A DNA stretch of 64,000 nt from Thioclava marina (GCF_002020135.1 NZ_MPZS01000001.1:496001-560000); one strand, 5' to 3'; positions 9,169 through 17,299 are shown, counted from the first letter of the stretch. Program-made: numbers and translations. The notes: generated from the letters alone by a model not told the origin.

Positions 9169-9214
9169 TGCTCCGTTGTGAATATCCCCACCCCGTCAGG
9201 AAGCCGTTGGGGCG
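9169..9214 (-). promoter_or_regulatory. SAM/SAH riboswitch controlling metK translation
   Basis: On the minus strand CGCCCC (9214-9209) pairs with GGGGUG to form a 6-bp stem around the loop AACGGCUUCCUGAC, followed by a short linker and GGAGCA, the metK Shine-Dalgarno. The loop is nearly identical to that of the described SAM/SAH riboswitch (AACGGCUUCCUGGC, from memory), and its GCUUCC can pair with GGAGC to form the H-type pseudoknot that hides the ribosome site. That class is known from Rhodobacterales, upstream of metK. It occupies nearly all of the lnt-metK gap. Confidence 0.88.
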
Positions 9215-9227
9215 GTTCGGCCCATAG

Positions 9228-10793
9228 CTAGGAGCGCGGGCCGCGGCGGTCAACGCCAATACGCGTAAAGATTGCAAGGAGTGCCAAAAACGCGACGATT
9301 AGTCCGACCACCGGCGCATCGCCAAGCCTGGAATAGAGCGTCGGCGGCAGGCTCGGCGGCAGCGCGACATCCAGCTTGCCCGTCACGCCCATCCCGAGGC
9401 TCGCCACGATCCGTCCCTTCGCGTCGATCATCGCGCTCACCCCGGTATTGGCGTCGCGCGCCAGCGGCAGCCCCTGCTCGATCGCGCGCAAACGGGCCTG
9501 CGCGAGATGCTGATAGGGCCCGGACAGCGTGCCGAACCAGGCGTCATTGGTGACCTGCAAGATCCAGTCGGGGCGCTGCGTGAAGCCGCGCAGGTCCTGC
9601 GGGAAGATCGCCTCGTAGCAGATGAGCGGCGCGACATGGCCGAGCTTGCCGAGATTGAGGAGCTTCTCCCCCGGCCCCGCCGAATAGCCATTGCCCACCT
9701 GCGCGGCAAAGGCGGTGATCCCGAACTGCGCCAGCGCATCGCCAAAGGGCATGTATTCGCCAAACGGCACCAGATGGGACTTGTCGTACAGCGCCTCGAC
9801 CTGCGCCTGAGGCCCGATCAGCGCGAGCGAGTTGAAATAACGGCTGCCCTGCGCGCGCTGGATGCCCATCGCGAGCGGCACGCCGCCCGCCGCCTCGGCC
9901 GACATCTCAAGCCCGCCTTGCGGACGCTCAAGCAGGAACGGCACGGCGGTCTCGGGCCAGACGATCAGGTCGGGCTTGGGTGCGCCGGGCGCCGTCGGCG
10001 CCTTGGTCAGATCGAGAAGCCTCTGGAAGAACTCCATCCGGTATTGCGGCAACCACTTGAGATCCTGCGGCGCGTTAGGCTGCACGAGGCGCAGCGTGAT
10101 CGGCTCGGCGCGCGGTTCGACCGGCGCGTTGAGCCGCGCAGCCCCACCCAGCCAGAGCGCCACGAGCCCAACAAGCGCCGAGCCCACCACCCCGAGCGCC
10201 GGCCCCATCCGCATCCCCCGCGTCAAAGCGGGCGCGGCCGCGATCAGCATCGTGATCAGGCTCAGCCCCAGCGGACCGATGAAAGCCGCGGCCTGCGCGA
10301 CGGGCGTGCCGATCCAGATATGGCCGACCAGAACCCAGGGAAATCCGGTAAAGACGTAAGAACGCAGCGCATCCGAGGCTGCCATGCCAAGGGCGATCCC
10401 AAGCGCGCGGCTGCGCGGCCCCTGCCCCGCATAGGCGCCAAGCCCGAAGCCCACCGCCCAGAACACCCCCATCCCCGCCGCCATCAGCACCAGAGCGAAG
10501 GGCGCCATCCAGCCGTAGATATCGGCCTCGACCATGAAGGGCTCGACGATCCAGAACATCGCGGCCAGCGCATAACCGAAGCCTGCGGCAAACCCGATCC
10601 AGATCATCGAGGCGCGCCAGCGTTCCGAGGTCGCGATCCAGATCGACCCGGCAAGCCCGGGCAACGCGAGCCACCACAGCCCCAGCGGGGCCTGACCGGC
10701 GGCAAAAAGCGCGCCAAGCCCCGCCGCCAGCAGCAAGACCTGCCAGCGCGGGCGCAACGGAGCGCGAAATCCCTCTCGGATCACCTCGATCAT
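9228..10793 (-). CDS. lnt: Apolipoprotein N-acyltransferase
   Basis: A 521-residue inner-membrane enzyme that adds the third acyl chain to lipoproteins. The N-terminal half has a series of hydrophobic helices; the C-terminal half is a nitrilase-type periplasmic domain with the catalytic triad visible as Glu in LIVWPETAVPF, Lys in YDKSHLVPFGEYMPFG and Cys in PLICYEAIFPQDL. A final membrane helix (VVGLIVAFLALLAIFTRIG) closes the protein. It is 18 nt downstream of the corC-like gene; the ybeY-corC-lnt order is widely conserved. Confidence 0.97.
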   Translation of the reverse strand: MIEVIREGFRAPLRPRWQVLLLAAGLGALFAAGQAPLGLWWLALPGLAGSIWIATSERWRASMIWIGFAAGFGYALAAMFWIVEPFMVEADIYGWMAPFALVLMAAGMGVFWAVGFGLGAYAGQGPRSRALGIALGMAASDALRSYVFTGFPWVLVGHIWIGTPVAQAAAFIGPLGLSLITMLIAAAPALTRGMRMGPALGVVGSALVGLVALWLGGAARLNAPVEPRAEPITLRLVQPNAPQDLKWLPQYRMEFFQRLLDLTKAPTAPGAPKPDLIVWPETAVPFLLERPQGGLEMSAEAAGGVPLAMGIQRAQGSRYFNSLALIGPQAQVEALYDKSHLVPFGEYMPFGDALAQFGITAFAAQVGNGYSAGPGEKLLNLGKLGHVAPLICYEAIFPQDLRGFTQRPDWILQVTNDAWFGTLSGPYQHLAQARLRAIEQGLPLARDANTGVSAMIDAKGRIVASLGMGVTGKLDVALPPSLPPTLYSRLGDAPVVGLIVAFLALLAIFTRIGVDRRGPRS

Positions 10794-10811
10794 GGGGGCG
10801 TCATAGCCCGC

Positions 10812-11702
10812 TCATTCGGCCGGCGCCACACCCGGCAGACGCACGCGCAGACGTTTGATCCGGCGCGGATCGGCATCGACGACCTCGTATTCGACGCCAT
10901 TCTCCGCCACCACGACCTCGCCGCGCGCGGGTACCCGTCCGAGCTGCATGAAGACAAGCCCGCCCATCGAGTCGATCTCGTCCTCGGCTTCCTCATCCGC
11001 CAGCCGCATCCCGATCTCGCCCTCGAACTCGCGCAACGGCGCGCGGGCTTGCACGATCCACTGACCGGGCTTTTCCTCGCGCCAATAGGCGTCATCGGCC
11101 TCGTCATGCTCGTCCTCGATCTCGCCGATCACCTGCTCGATCAGGTCTTCAAGCGTGAGCAAACCGTCGACGCCACCATATTCGTCGATCACCAGCGCCA
11201 TGTGGATGCGCTGGACCTGCATCTTCTGCAACAAAACCCCGATCGGCATCGAGGGCGGCACGTAAAGGAGCGGACGGATCAGCTTGCGCAGCGAGAACCG
11301 CCCGTTGCCCGAGCCGAACCCGTATTCGAGCGCGAGATCCTTCAGGTGAACAAGGCCCAGCGGCGTGTCGAGCGTTTCCTTGAAGACCGGCAGGCGCGAA
11401 TATCCGTGCTCGCGGAATTTCTCCACCAGCTCGTCGCGCGAGATCGTGACGGGCACGGCCTCGATCTCGACCTTTGGGATGGCCACATCCCCCACGCGCA
11501 TCCGGCGCAGGTTCCCAAGCCCGAGTGGCACCGGAGCCGGTGCGGGGGGCAATTCGATGCATTCTTCCTCATCCGGCGCGCTGCGCCCTCCGAAGAAGCG
11601 GCTGAGCAACCCGCGCGAAGCGGGTTCCGAAGACTGTCCGGGTTCGGCGTTGTCCGAACTCTCGGCATTGGCGGAGGACACTCCGTCAGCAACCTGTCCC
11701 AT
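10812..11702 (-). CDS. corC: CBS-domain protein of the CorC/YbeX (HlyC) family
   Basis: A 296-residue cytoplasmic protein. After an acidic, Ser-rich N-terminal tail (1-60) come a pair of CBS motifs (about 65-195, with GYSRLPVFKETLD and HMALVIDEYGGVDGLLTLEDL) and a C-terminal CorC_HlyC transporter-associated domain (about 205-292, with DEIDSMGGLVFMQLGRVPARGE). There is no DUF21 membrane domain, so it is the soluble CorC type, implicated in magnesium/cobalt homeostasis in enterics; the precise role is not settled. It sits between ybeY and lnt as in many proteobacteria. Confidence 0.88.
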   Translation of the reverse strand: MGQVADGVSSANAESSDNAEPGQSSEPASRGLLSRFFGGRSAPDEEECIELPPAPAPVPLGLGNLRRMRVGDVAIPKVEIEAVPVTISRDELVEKFREHGYSRLPVFKETLDTPLGLVHLKDLALEYGFGSGNGRFSLRKLIRPLLYVPPSMPIGVLLQKMQVQRIHMALVIDEYGGVDGLLTLEDLIEQVIGEIEDEHDEADDAYWREEKPGQWIVQARAPLREFEGEIGMRLADEEAEDEIDSMGGLVFMQLGRVPARGEVVVAENGVEYEVVDADPRRIKRLRVRLPGVAPAE

Positions 11703-11738
11703 TGTTCCTTTCCAAAAGCGACGTCTGGACGCCCATCC

Positions 11739-12236
11739 TTACATATATGGGTTACGAATTCCTACGCTTTCAAGCAGGCGGATTTCGATTTGTTCCATCG
11801 CTTCGGCATCTTTGTCGCGAATATGGTCATATCCCAACAGGTGCAGCGTGGCATGGATCAGCAGATGCAGCACATGATCGGCCAGCGCCTTGCCCTGTTG
11901 CTCGGCCTCGCGCGCGCAGGTCTCGAAGGCGATCGCGAGGTCGCCTAGTTCGATCTCGCCGAAGACATCGGGCGCGGGCGGCTCCGGATCGGCACCCTCT
12001 TCCTGCGCCCCGCGCTCCTCGGCGGGCCAGCTCAGGACATTGGTGGGTTTGGGTTTTTCACGATACTCGGCATTGAGCTCGGCAATGCGCGCATCGTCGC
12101 AGGCCAGAACCGAGATCCGGCACAGCGCCGGGTCGATCCCGCGATCCTCCAACACCAGCCGCGCCGCGCGCTCGGCCAGCGCTGCAAGCCCCACCGCTTC
12201 CCAGCGCGGATCCTCGATCTCGATCTCAATTTCCAT
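11739..12236 (-). CDS. ybeY: Endoribonuclease YbeY
   Basis: A 165-residue zinc-dependent single-strand endoribonuclease needed for 16S rRNA 3' maturation and ribosome quality control. The defining zinc motif is HLLIHATLHLLGYDH near the C-terminus, followed by the usual AMEQIEIRLL. The start is the ATG at 12236 (MEIEIEIEDPRW), which overlaps the end of the upstream DUF6476 gene by 11 nt. The phoH gene usually found beside ybeY is absent here. It is 36 nt upstream of corC. Confidence 0.95.
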   Translation of the reverse strand: MEIEIEIEDPRWEAVGLAALAERAARLVLEDRGIDPALCRISVLACDDARIAELNAEYREKPKPTNVLSWPAEERGAQEEGADPEPPAPDVFGEIELGDLAIAFETCAREAEQQGKALADHVLHLLIHATLHLLGYDHIRDKDAEAMEQIEIRLLESVGIRNPYM

Positions 12237-12549
12237 TCGCGGCTCCGATCGGCACATCGGCCAGTTGCTTGCCCGCCTTGTCAAAGACCAGAACCGCGCC
12301 CTGATCTGTCACCACGACGACATAACTGCGCGCGAATGTCACAGCCTCGGCCCGCGCGCCGTCGGGCAATGTGATCGCCGCGGGAAGCTCGGGAAGCGGG
12401 CTCGGCGTTTTCAGGCGGATGACAAGCAGCGCCACAATCGCTACAAGCCCCGCAATCATCACGCCGGCCAGAACCGTCACCAGAAGCTTGAGAAAGCGCA
12501 AATCGGGTGGCAGCGTGGCAGGCAACTCGTCTTCAGGCAGGTCGGACAT
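12226..12549 (-). CDS. DUF6476-like single-pass membrane protein
   Basis: A 107-residue protein with one hydrophobic helix (about residues 21-46, FLKLLVTVLAGVMIAGLVAIV) after an acidic N-terminus, then a soluble tail that reads like a small beta domain (ITLPDGARAEAVTF, SYVVVVTDQGAVLVFDKAG). This resembles the alphaproteobacterial DUF6476 proteins of unknown function. Its ATG at 12549-12547 shares two bases with the start codon of the divergent pseudouridine synthase gene. The 3' end overlaps ybeY, suggesting coupling. Confidence 0.75.
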   Translation of the reverse strand: MSDLPEDELPATLPPDLRFLKLLVTVLAGVMIAGLVAIVALLVIRLKTPSPLPELPAAITLPDGARAEAVTFARSYVVVVTDQGAVLVFDKAGKQLADVPIGAANGN

Positions 12550-13573
12550 GGACAAGGATATCCTCAGCGTCGAGATCGGACCCGGCATGGGTCCCCGCCT
12601 TGATAAGGCCTTGGCGGCGGCTGTGCCAGAGGAAGCGTCCCTCTCGCGCTCGCGTCTGGCCAAGCTGATCGCGGAAGGCTCGGTGATGCATGATGGCGCA
12701 CCGGTGACCGACCAGAAAGCGAAAGTGGCCGAGGGCGAGATCTACCAGATCGCGCTGGAGCCGCCGAAACCGGTCGAGACCGTGGCGCAGGACATCCCCC
12801 TCGAAGTGCTCTGGGAGGATGACGACCTGATCGTCGTGAACAAGCCCGCGGGCATGGTCACCCATCCCGCGCCGGGCTCGCCCGAGGGCACGCTGGTCAA
12901 TGCGCTGTTGCACCATTTCGGCGGCAATCTCTCCGGCATCGGCGGCGAGGCGCGCCCAGGCATCGTGCACCGGATCGACAAGGAGACCTCGGGTCTTCTG
13001 GTCGTGGCGAAATCCGACCGCGCCCATCACGGGCTTGCCGCGCAGTTCGAGGAACACTCGGTGCATCGCCACTACCTCGCGATCTGCCATGGCGTGCCCG
13101 ATCAGGCCGACCCGCGCCTGCGCGGGCTCAATGGGGTGAGCTTCGAGACCGGGGGCGTGCTGAAGATCGTCACCCAGCTCGCACGCCACAAGACCGACCG
13201 GCAGAAACAGGCCGTCGTCGCCCATGGCGGGCGCCATGCCGTGACCCGCGCCCGCGTGGTCGAAGAGTTCAAGGGCACCGCCGCGCTCATCGATTGCTGG
13301 CTCGAGACCGGGCGCACGCACCAGATCCGCGTGCACATGGCCTATGCGGGCCACGGGCTGATCGGCGATCCGACCTATGGCGGCAAGCGCAAGATCTCGG
13401 AAAAAGCGGTGGGGGCGCAGGTCGCGCAAGCGGTGCGCGATTTCCCGCGTCAGGCGCTCCATGCGGCGACGCTCGGCTTCATCCATCCGGTGACGGGCGA
13501 GGAGCTGTCCTTCACCGCCCCCCTCCCCGACGACATGGAAGCGCTGCTGTCACAGTTGCGCGGGGCGCCGTGA
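12548..13573 (+). CDS. RluA/RluD-family 23S rRNA pseudouridine synthase
   Basis: A 341-residue pseudouridine synthase. An S4-type RNA-binding segment (PRLDKALAAAVPE, SRSRLAKLIAEGSV) precedes the catalytic domain with HRIDKETSGLLVVAKSD, which holds the catalytic Asp, and the C-terminal GRTHQIRVHMAYAGHGLIGD motif. The presence of S4 favours RluD/RluC-type rRNA targets (RluD makes positions 1911/1915/1917 in E. coli), but the exact site cannot be read from sequence. The start at 12548 gives full length, and its ATG overlaps the divergent DUF6476 start in the tetranucleotide CATG. The stop overlaps the next gene as GTGA. Confidence 0.9.
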   Translation: MDKDILSVEIGPGMGPRLDKALAAAVPEEASLSRSRLAKLIAEGSVMHDGAPVTDQKAKVAEGEIYQIALEPPKPVETVAQDIPLEVLWEDDDLIVVNKPAGMVTHPAPGSPEGTLVNALLHHFGGNLSGIGGEARPGIVHRIDKETSGLLVVAKSDRAHHGLAAQFEEHSVHRHYLAICHGVPDQADPRLRGLNGVSFETGGVLKIVTQLARHKTDRQKQAVVAHGGRHAVTRARVVEEFKGTAALIDCWLETGRTHQIRVHMAYAGHGLIGDPTYGGKRKISEKAVGAQVAQAVRDFPRQALHAATLGFIHPVTGEELSFTAPLPDDMEALLSQLRGAP

Positions 13574-15012
13574 CAGTCTGGTGGTGGGAATTCGTCACGC
13601 TGCTGGTCCATTTCGGCAGCCAGATCCTGGCTGTCCTGCGGGTACTCACACGCCCTGACAAGCCGCCCGCCGTGCGCGCCAGCTGGACGATCCTGATCCT
13701 CTCGGTGCCCTTTGTCGGCGTGCTCCTCTACCTGCTGATCGGCGAGACCCGCCTCAACCAGCGCATCGCCAAGCGCCAGCGCGCCACCGTCGCCGCCCTC
13801 CCCGCGCCCAAGCCCTCGAGCGCACCCGCGCTTACCTCCGTCACTCCCGGCTATCGCCCCGCATTCGCGCGCGCCGCCGCCGTCAATGGCTTCGCGCCCA
13901 GCTCCGGCGACGCGATCCGCTTCCTGTCCGAGCCCGAGGACCAGATCGCGACCCTCCTCTCCGATATCGAGACCGCGCGCGAGACCGTCCACCTGACCAC
14001 CTATATCTGGCTCGTAGATGGCACCGGGATCGCGCTGGCGGAGGCGATGACGCGCGCGGCCGAACGGGGCGTGAGCGTGCGCCTATTGGTCGACGGGCTC
14101 GGCGCGCGCGGCTTCATCAAATCCCCGCATTGGCGCGCGATGAAACAGGCCGGCGTCAAGACGGGCATCGCCTTTTCCTTCCACTGGCCGCTTTTCAAGC
14201 TCGCCACGATGCGCATCGACCTGCGCAATCACCGCAAGCTCGCGGTGATCGACGGGCGCGTGGCCTATACCGGCTCGCGCAACGTGGCCGACCCGGAATT
14301 CCGCATCAAGGCGCGCTTTGCGCCCTGGGTAGATGTGCTCTTGCGCCTCGAAGGGCCGCTGGCCGGCCAGCATCAGCATATCTTCGCGACCGATTGGATC
14401 ACCCATACCCGCGAGGATATCGCGGCCCTCGTGCCCTCGGAGGCCGCCGCCCCGCGCCCCGGCAACAGCACCGCCGTCGCCTTCGCCACGGGGCCGATGC
14501 TCGACATACGCGGCGTGCCCGACGTATTTCTCTCGGTGATCGGGGCCGCGCAGGAAAGCCTTACCCTCTCCACCCCCTATTTCGTTCCGGGCGAAGAGAT
14601 CGCCTCTGCCCTGCGCGCCGCGGTCCGGCGCGGGGTCAGCGTGCGGGTGATCGTGCCCCGGCGCAACGACTCGCGCTTTGTCGCCCACGCCGCGCGCAGC
14701 TTCTTTCCCGCCCTGATCGAGGCAGGAGTCGAGATCCACGAACATGCCCCGGGGCTTCTTCACGCCAAGACGCTTCTGGCCGATCGGCGCGTCGCGATCA
14801 TCGGCTCGGCCAATCTCGACCGGCGCAGCTTCGAGCTCAATTACGAGAATTGCCTGCTCGTCGAGGATGCCGATCTGGGCGAGCGCCTGGCCGCGCGTCA
14901 GGCGCAGTGGATCGCCGGTGCACGCCGCCTCTCGCCCGAACAGATCAAGGCCTGGCCGTTGCGTTGGAAGATCACCAACAACCTGATGTCGATCCTCGCC
15001 CCCGTCCTCTAG
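13570..15012 (+). CDS. cls: Cardiolipin synthase-like phospholipase D
   Basis: A 480-residue membrane enzyme expected to condense phosphatidylglycerol into cardiolipin. Two N-terminal hydrophobic helices (about 5-25 and 36-57) are followed by two HKD phospholipase D motifs: HRKLAVIDGRVAYTGSRN and HAKTLLADRRVAIIGSANLD. The intervening STPYFVPGEEI is also typical of bacterial cardiolipin synthases. It starts with GTG at 13570, overlapping the stop of the upstream gene by 4 nt, so the two are probably co-translated. Other phospholipase D activities are possible but less likely given the two-helix anchor. Confidence 0.9.
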   Translation: MTVWWWEFVTLLVHFGSQILAVLRVLTRPDKPPAVRASWTILILSVPFVGVLLYLLIGETRLNQRIAKRQRATVAALPAPKPSSAPALTSVTPGYRPAFARAAAVNGFAPSSGDAIRFLSEPEDQIATLLSDIETARETVHLTTYIWLVDGTGIALAEAMTRAAERGVSVRLLVDGLGARGFIKSPHWRAMKQAGVKTGIAFSFHWPLFKLATMRIDLRNHRKLAVIDGRVAYTGSRNVADPEFRIKARFAPWVDVLLRLEGPLAGQHQHIFATDWITHTREDIAALVPSEAAAPRPGNSTAVAFATGPMLDIRGVPDVFLSVIGAAQESLTLSTPYFVPGEEIASALRAAVRRGVSVRVIVPRRNDSRFVAHAARSFFPALIEAGVEIHEHAPGLLHAKTLLADRRVAIIGSANLDRRSFELNYENCLLVEDADLGERLAARQAQWIAGARRLSPEQIKAWPLRWKITNNLMSILAPVL

Positions 15013-15148
15013 CCCCCGCGCCGTGCAAAAATCACGCGAGCGTCATTCATTTTTCGCGACGGAAATCCGCATACCGCACGTTAAGCTCATGATGCGACAC
15101 CTGGGCGCAGGCCGTTGAGGTGAACCGGGAACGCGCTTTATGCGTTAC

Positions 15149-15177
15149 CTTGAAGAACAACGGACTGACACCCATAT
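15149..15177 (+). promoter_or_regulatory. Sigma-32-type promoter upstream of rpoH
   Basis: CTTGAA (15149-15154) is followed after 15 nt by ACCCATAT (15170-15177), matching the heat-shock sigma-32 consensus CTTGAAA / CCCCATNT at all but a few positions. The start point would lie about 25 nt before the rpoH ATG. It suggests that rpoH transcription is autocatalytic here, unlike E. coli. Confidence 0.6.
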
Positions 15178-15209
15178 CGAGCAGCCGCCATAGGGAGACA
15201 TGGGAGAAA

Positions 15210-16106
15210 ATGACGAGCTATACCAACCTTCCGGCCCCGAGCCCTGAACAGGGGCTCAATCGTTACCTGCAAGAGATCCGGAAGTTTCCGCTTCTGGAGC
15301 CCGAGCAGGAATACATGCTGGCCAAGCGTTGGGCAGAAGATCAGGATACCGACGCCGCCCACCAGCTCGTGACCAGCCACCTGCGCCTCGCCGCGAAGAT
15401 CGCGATGGGCTATCGTGGCTACGGCCTGCCGCAGGCCGAGGTGATCTCGGAGGCGAATGTCGGCCTGATGCAGGCCGTGAAACGGTTCGACCCGGAAAAA
15501 GGCTTCCGCCTCGCAACCTATGCGATGTGGTGGATCCGCGCCGCGATCCAGGAATACATCCTGCGCTCGTGGAGCCTTGTGAAACTCGGCACGACCTCGG
15601 CGCAAAAGAAGCTGTTCTTCAACCTGCGCAAGGCGAAATCGAAGATCGGCGCCTATGAGGACGGCGACATGCGGCCCGAGAACGTGGCCCAGATCGCGAA
15701 GGATCTCAACGTCACCGAGGAAGAGGTGATCTCGATGAACCGGCGCCTGTCGGGTTCGGACGCCTCGCTCAACGCCCAGGTCGGCGCGGGCGACGAGGGC
15801 ACCGCGCAATGGCAGGACTGGCTTGAGGACGAGGATGCCGACCAGGCCGAGGCCTATGCCGAAAGCGAAGAGCTGCAGGCCCGTCGCGAGATGCTGATGC
15901 AGGCGATGGACGTGCTCAACGATCGCGAGAAGGACATCCTGATGCAGCGCCGTCTGCGCGATGATCCGGTCACGCTCGAAGAGCTGTCGGGCCAATATGA
16001 GGTCAGCCGAGAGCGCATCCGCCAGATCGAGGTACGCGCCTTCGAGAAACTGCAAAAACGCATGACAGAGCTTGCCCGCGAAAAGGGCATGCAGATCCCT
16101 GCGTAA
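15210..16106 (+). CDS. rpoH: RNA polymerase heat-shock sigma factor RpoH
   Basis: A 298-residue sigma-32 factor. Region 2 is visible as NRYLQEIRKFPLLEPEQEYM and SEANVGLMQAVKRFDPEKGF followed by LATYAMWWIRAAIQEY; the RpoH box reads QKKLFFNLRKAKSKI; region 4 ends with YEVSRERIRQIEVRAFEKL. The ATG at 15210 (MTSYTNLPAPSPEQG) is preceded by GGGAGAAA. Many Rhodobacteraceae carry two rpoH genes; this one resembles the canonical copy, but I cannot assign I or II with certainty. It has a sigma-32-like promoter upstream and a strong terminator downstream. Confidence 0.97.
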   Translation: MTSYTNLPAPSPEQGLNRYLQEIRKFPLLEPEQEYMLAKRWAEDQDTDAAHQLVTSHLRLAAKIAMGYRGYGLPQAEVISEANVGLMQAVKRFDPEKGFRLATYAMWWIRAAIQEYILRSWSLVKLGTTSAQKKLFFNLRKAKSKIGAYEDGDMRPENVAQIAKDLNVTEEEVISMNRRLSGSDASLNAQVGAGDEGTAQWQDWLEDEDADQAEAYAESEELQARREMLMQAMDVLNDREKDILMQRRLRDDPVTLEELSGQYEVSRERIRQIEVRAFEKLQKRMTELAREKGMQIPA

Positions 16107-16128
16107 CCGTTTGTGAGTAACGAGTATG

Positions 16129-16161
16129 CGCCGCTCCCGAAGGGGGGCGGCGTTTTTCTTT
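16129..16161 (+). terminator. Rho-independent terminator after rpoH
   Basis: CGCCGCTCCC (16129-16138) pairs with GGGGGCGGCG (16143-16152) around a short loop and is followed by TTTTTCTTT. It lies 22 nt after the rpoH stop. Confidence 0.93.
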
Positions 16162-16256
16162 GACGCTCCATCGAGGCGCGTTGGTCACTCCCTTCGGAAA
16201 GCTCCGGGGCACGCGGATCGCCGCGCGCGCCCCGGCTTTCGCTCACCCGTTTTCGC

Positions 16257-16757
16257 TCACCCGTCCTGGCTCAGTCCGAACGCGGCGTGGTGGATCAGCT
16301 CGCCTGCGGGTTCCACCGCCTCGAACGGCAACGCCAGAACGAACTGAGGCGGCACCTCTCCCACCCGCAACCCGGGAAAGGCCCTGAAGCCGAACCGGCG
16401 ATAATACCCGGGATCTCCCACAAGCGCCGCCCCCTTGCAGAAGGTGCGCAGCCGCGCGATCGCCTCGGCCATCAGCGCGCTGCCGATCCCTTCGCGATGC
16501 CGCGACGGGAGGACGGCCAGCGGACCGATCAGCCCCCAGCCACTGCTCTCCCCGATCCGCGCCATGGAAGCGGCGAGATGACCCACCACCTCGCCTTGAT
16601 CCTCCGCCACGAGCGAAAGGGTCAACGCATCGTCGGCCCGCAGCCTGTCGACGATATCGGCCTCCGTTCCCGACGCTTGCGGCAACAGCCTCATCGCCTC
16701 GGTGACGATCGTCCGGATCACAGGGATATCGCTTTCGGTTTCTTTTCGGATCAGCAT
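16257..16757 (-). CDS. GNAT N-acetyltransferase, probable YjhQ-type antitoxin partner
   Basis: A 166-residue GNAT-fold protein. The acetyl-CoA site is visible as VLPSRHREGIGSALMAEAIARL, followed by GDPGYYRRFGFRAF, the hallmark of the YhbS/YjhQ-like GNAT subgroup. The ATG at 16757 is 1 nt after the stop of the upstream yjhX-like gene, so the two are translationally coupled. In E. coli the GNAT protein YjhQ is the antitoxin of the topoisomerase-inhibiting toxin TopAI (YjhX); the same pairing here makes an antitoxin role likely, though an ordinary acetyltransferase cannot be excluded. Confidence 0.88.
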   Translation of the reverse strand: MLIRKETESDIPVIRTIVTEAMRLLPQASGTEADIVDRLRADDALTLSLVAEDQGEVVGHLAASMARIGESSGWGLIGPLAVLPSRHREGIGSALMAEAIARLRTFCKGAALVGDPGYYRRFGFRAFPGLRVGEVPPQFVLALPFEAVEPAGELIHHAAFGLSQDG

Positions 16758-16758
16758 G

Positions 16759-17022
16759 TTACGCCCCCTGATTGTCGAGCTGCGGTCGGACGGAGAGACG
16801 TCCGCGTCTGGAGATGCGATAGGGCGCACCGGACCGGGATTCGATCAACCGCTTGCGCCGCAACTTGCTGAAGACGCTCAGGTCGAAACCGGACAGGATC
16901 ATCCCCTCGCGCGTGACGCATGTGACCGAGGTGATCTTGGAGCCGTTTTCCCGTTCATGCAGGATACGGCCACCCAGAGCCAGAACGTGCAACGCACGTT
17001 GTTCATTTCGTGATATATTCAT
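16759..17022 (-). CDS. YjhX/TopAI-family protein (UPF0386), probable toxin
   Basis: An 87-residue protein that closely follows the UPF0386 pattern: it begins MNISRNEQRALHVLALGG, has VTCVTREGMILSGF in the middle and ends SGAPYRISRRGRLSVRPQLD. The E. coli member YjhX, renamed TopAI, binds and inhibits DNA topoisomerase I and is neutralised by YjhQ, a GNAT protein; a GNAT gene follows here 1 nt downstream. The ATG at 17022 matches the family start; an in-frame ATG at 17064 would add 14 unrelated residues. Upstream lie a perfect inverted repeat and a terminator-like hairpin, so expression may be attenuated. Confidence 0.85.
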   Translation of the reverse strand: MNISRNEQRALHVLALGGRILHERENGSKITSVTCVTREGMILSGFDLSVFSKLRRKRLIESRSGAPYRISRRGRLSVRPQLDNQGA

Positions 17023-17045
17023 TGAAGTCTCGTGTGACAGACGTG

Positions 17046-17077
17046 AAAAAACGCCCAAGCGCATCTGCGCCCGGCGG
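17046..17077 (-). terminator. Terminator-like hairpin in the leader of the yjhX-like gene
   Basis: On the minus strand CGCC and GCGC pair with GCGC and GGCG around the loop AGAT, followed directly by TTTTTT (17051-17046). The T-run ends about 24 nt before the yjhX-like ATG. With no gene upstream on this strand, it is best read as a leader attenuator rather than the end of another gene. Confidence 0.5.
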
Positions 17078-17091
17078 CTTAGGGTTCACGC

Positions 17092-17114
17092 GGCTCTCTG
17101 AGGTTCAGAGAGCC
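17092..17114. promoter_or_regulatory. Perfect 10-bp inverted repeat upstream of the yjhX-like gene
   Basis: GGCTCTCTGA (17092-17101) and TCAGAGAGCC (17105-17114) are perfect inverted copies with a 3-nt centre. It could be an operator for autoregulation by the toxin-antitoxin pair or a leader RNA hairpin. It lies 70-92 nt upstream of the yjhX-like start. Confidence 0.6.
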
Positions 17115-17299
17115 ATATCACACAAGCTCTGACATCCAGTCTCCATTGACCGAAAGGCAGCCATGGCCGCCTCTCCTTTCCCAACATAGGAAGCGTGATC
17201 TGCAGGCGCAACTCGACGAGGCGAATTGCCTCACCCGGTCGAGGCGTTGCACCCGCCGCTGTTTGCGCTACCATCGCGCACCGGAAAGGGAGGGTGCAC

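Noticed and set aside
17114-17116. Three-codon ATG-GCT-CTC-TGA frame in the yjhX-like leader
   Set aside because: Too short to support without data; its stop merely lies in the inverted repeat.
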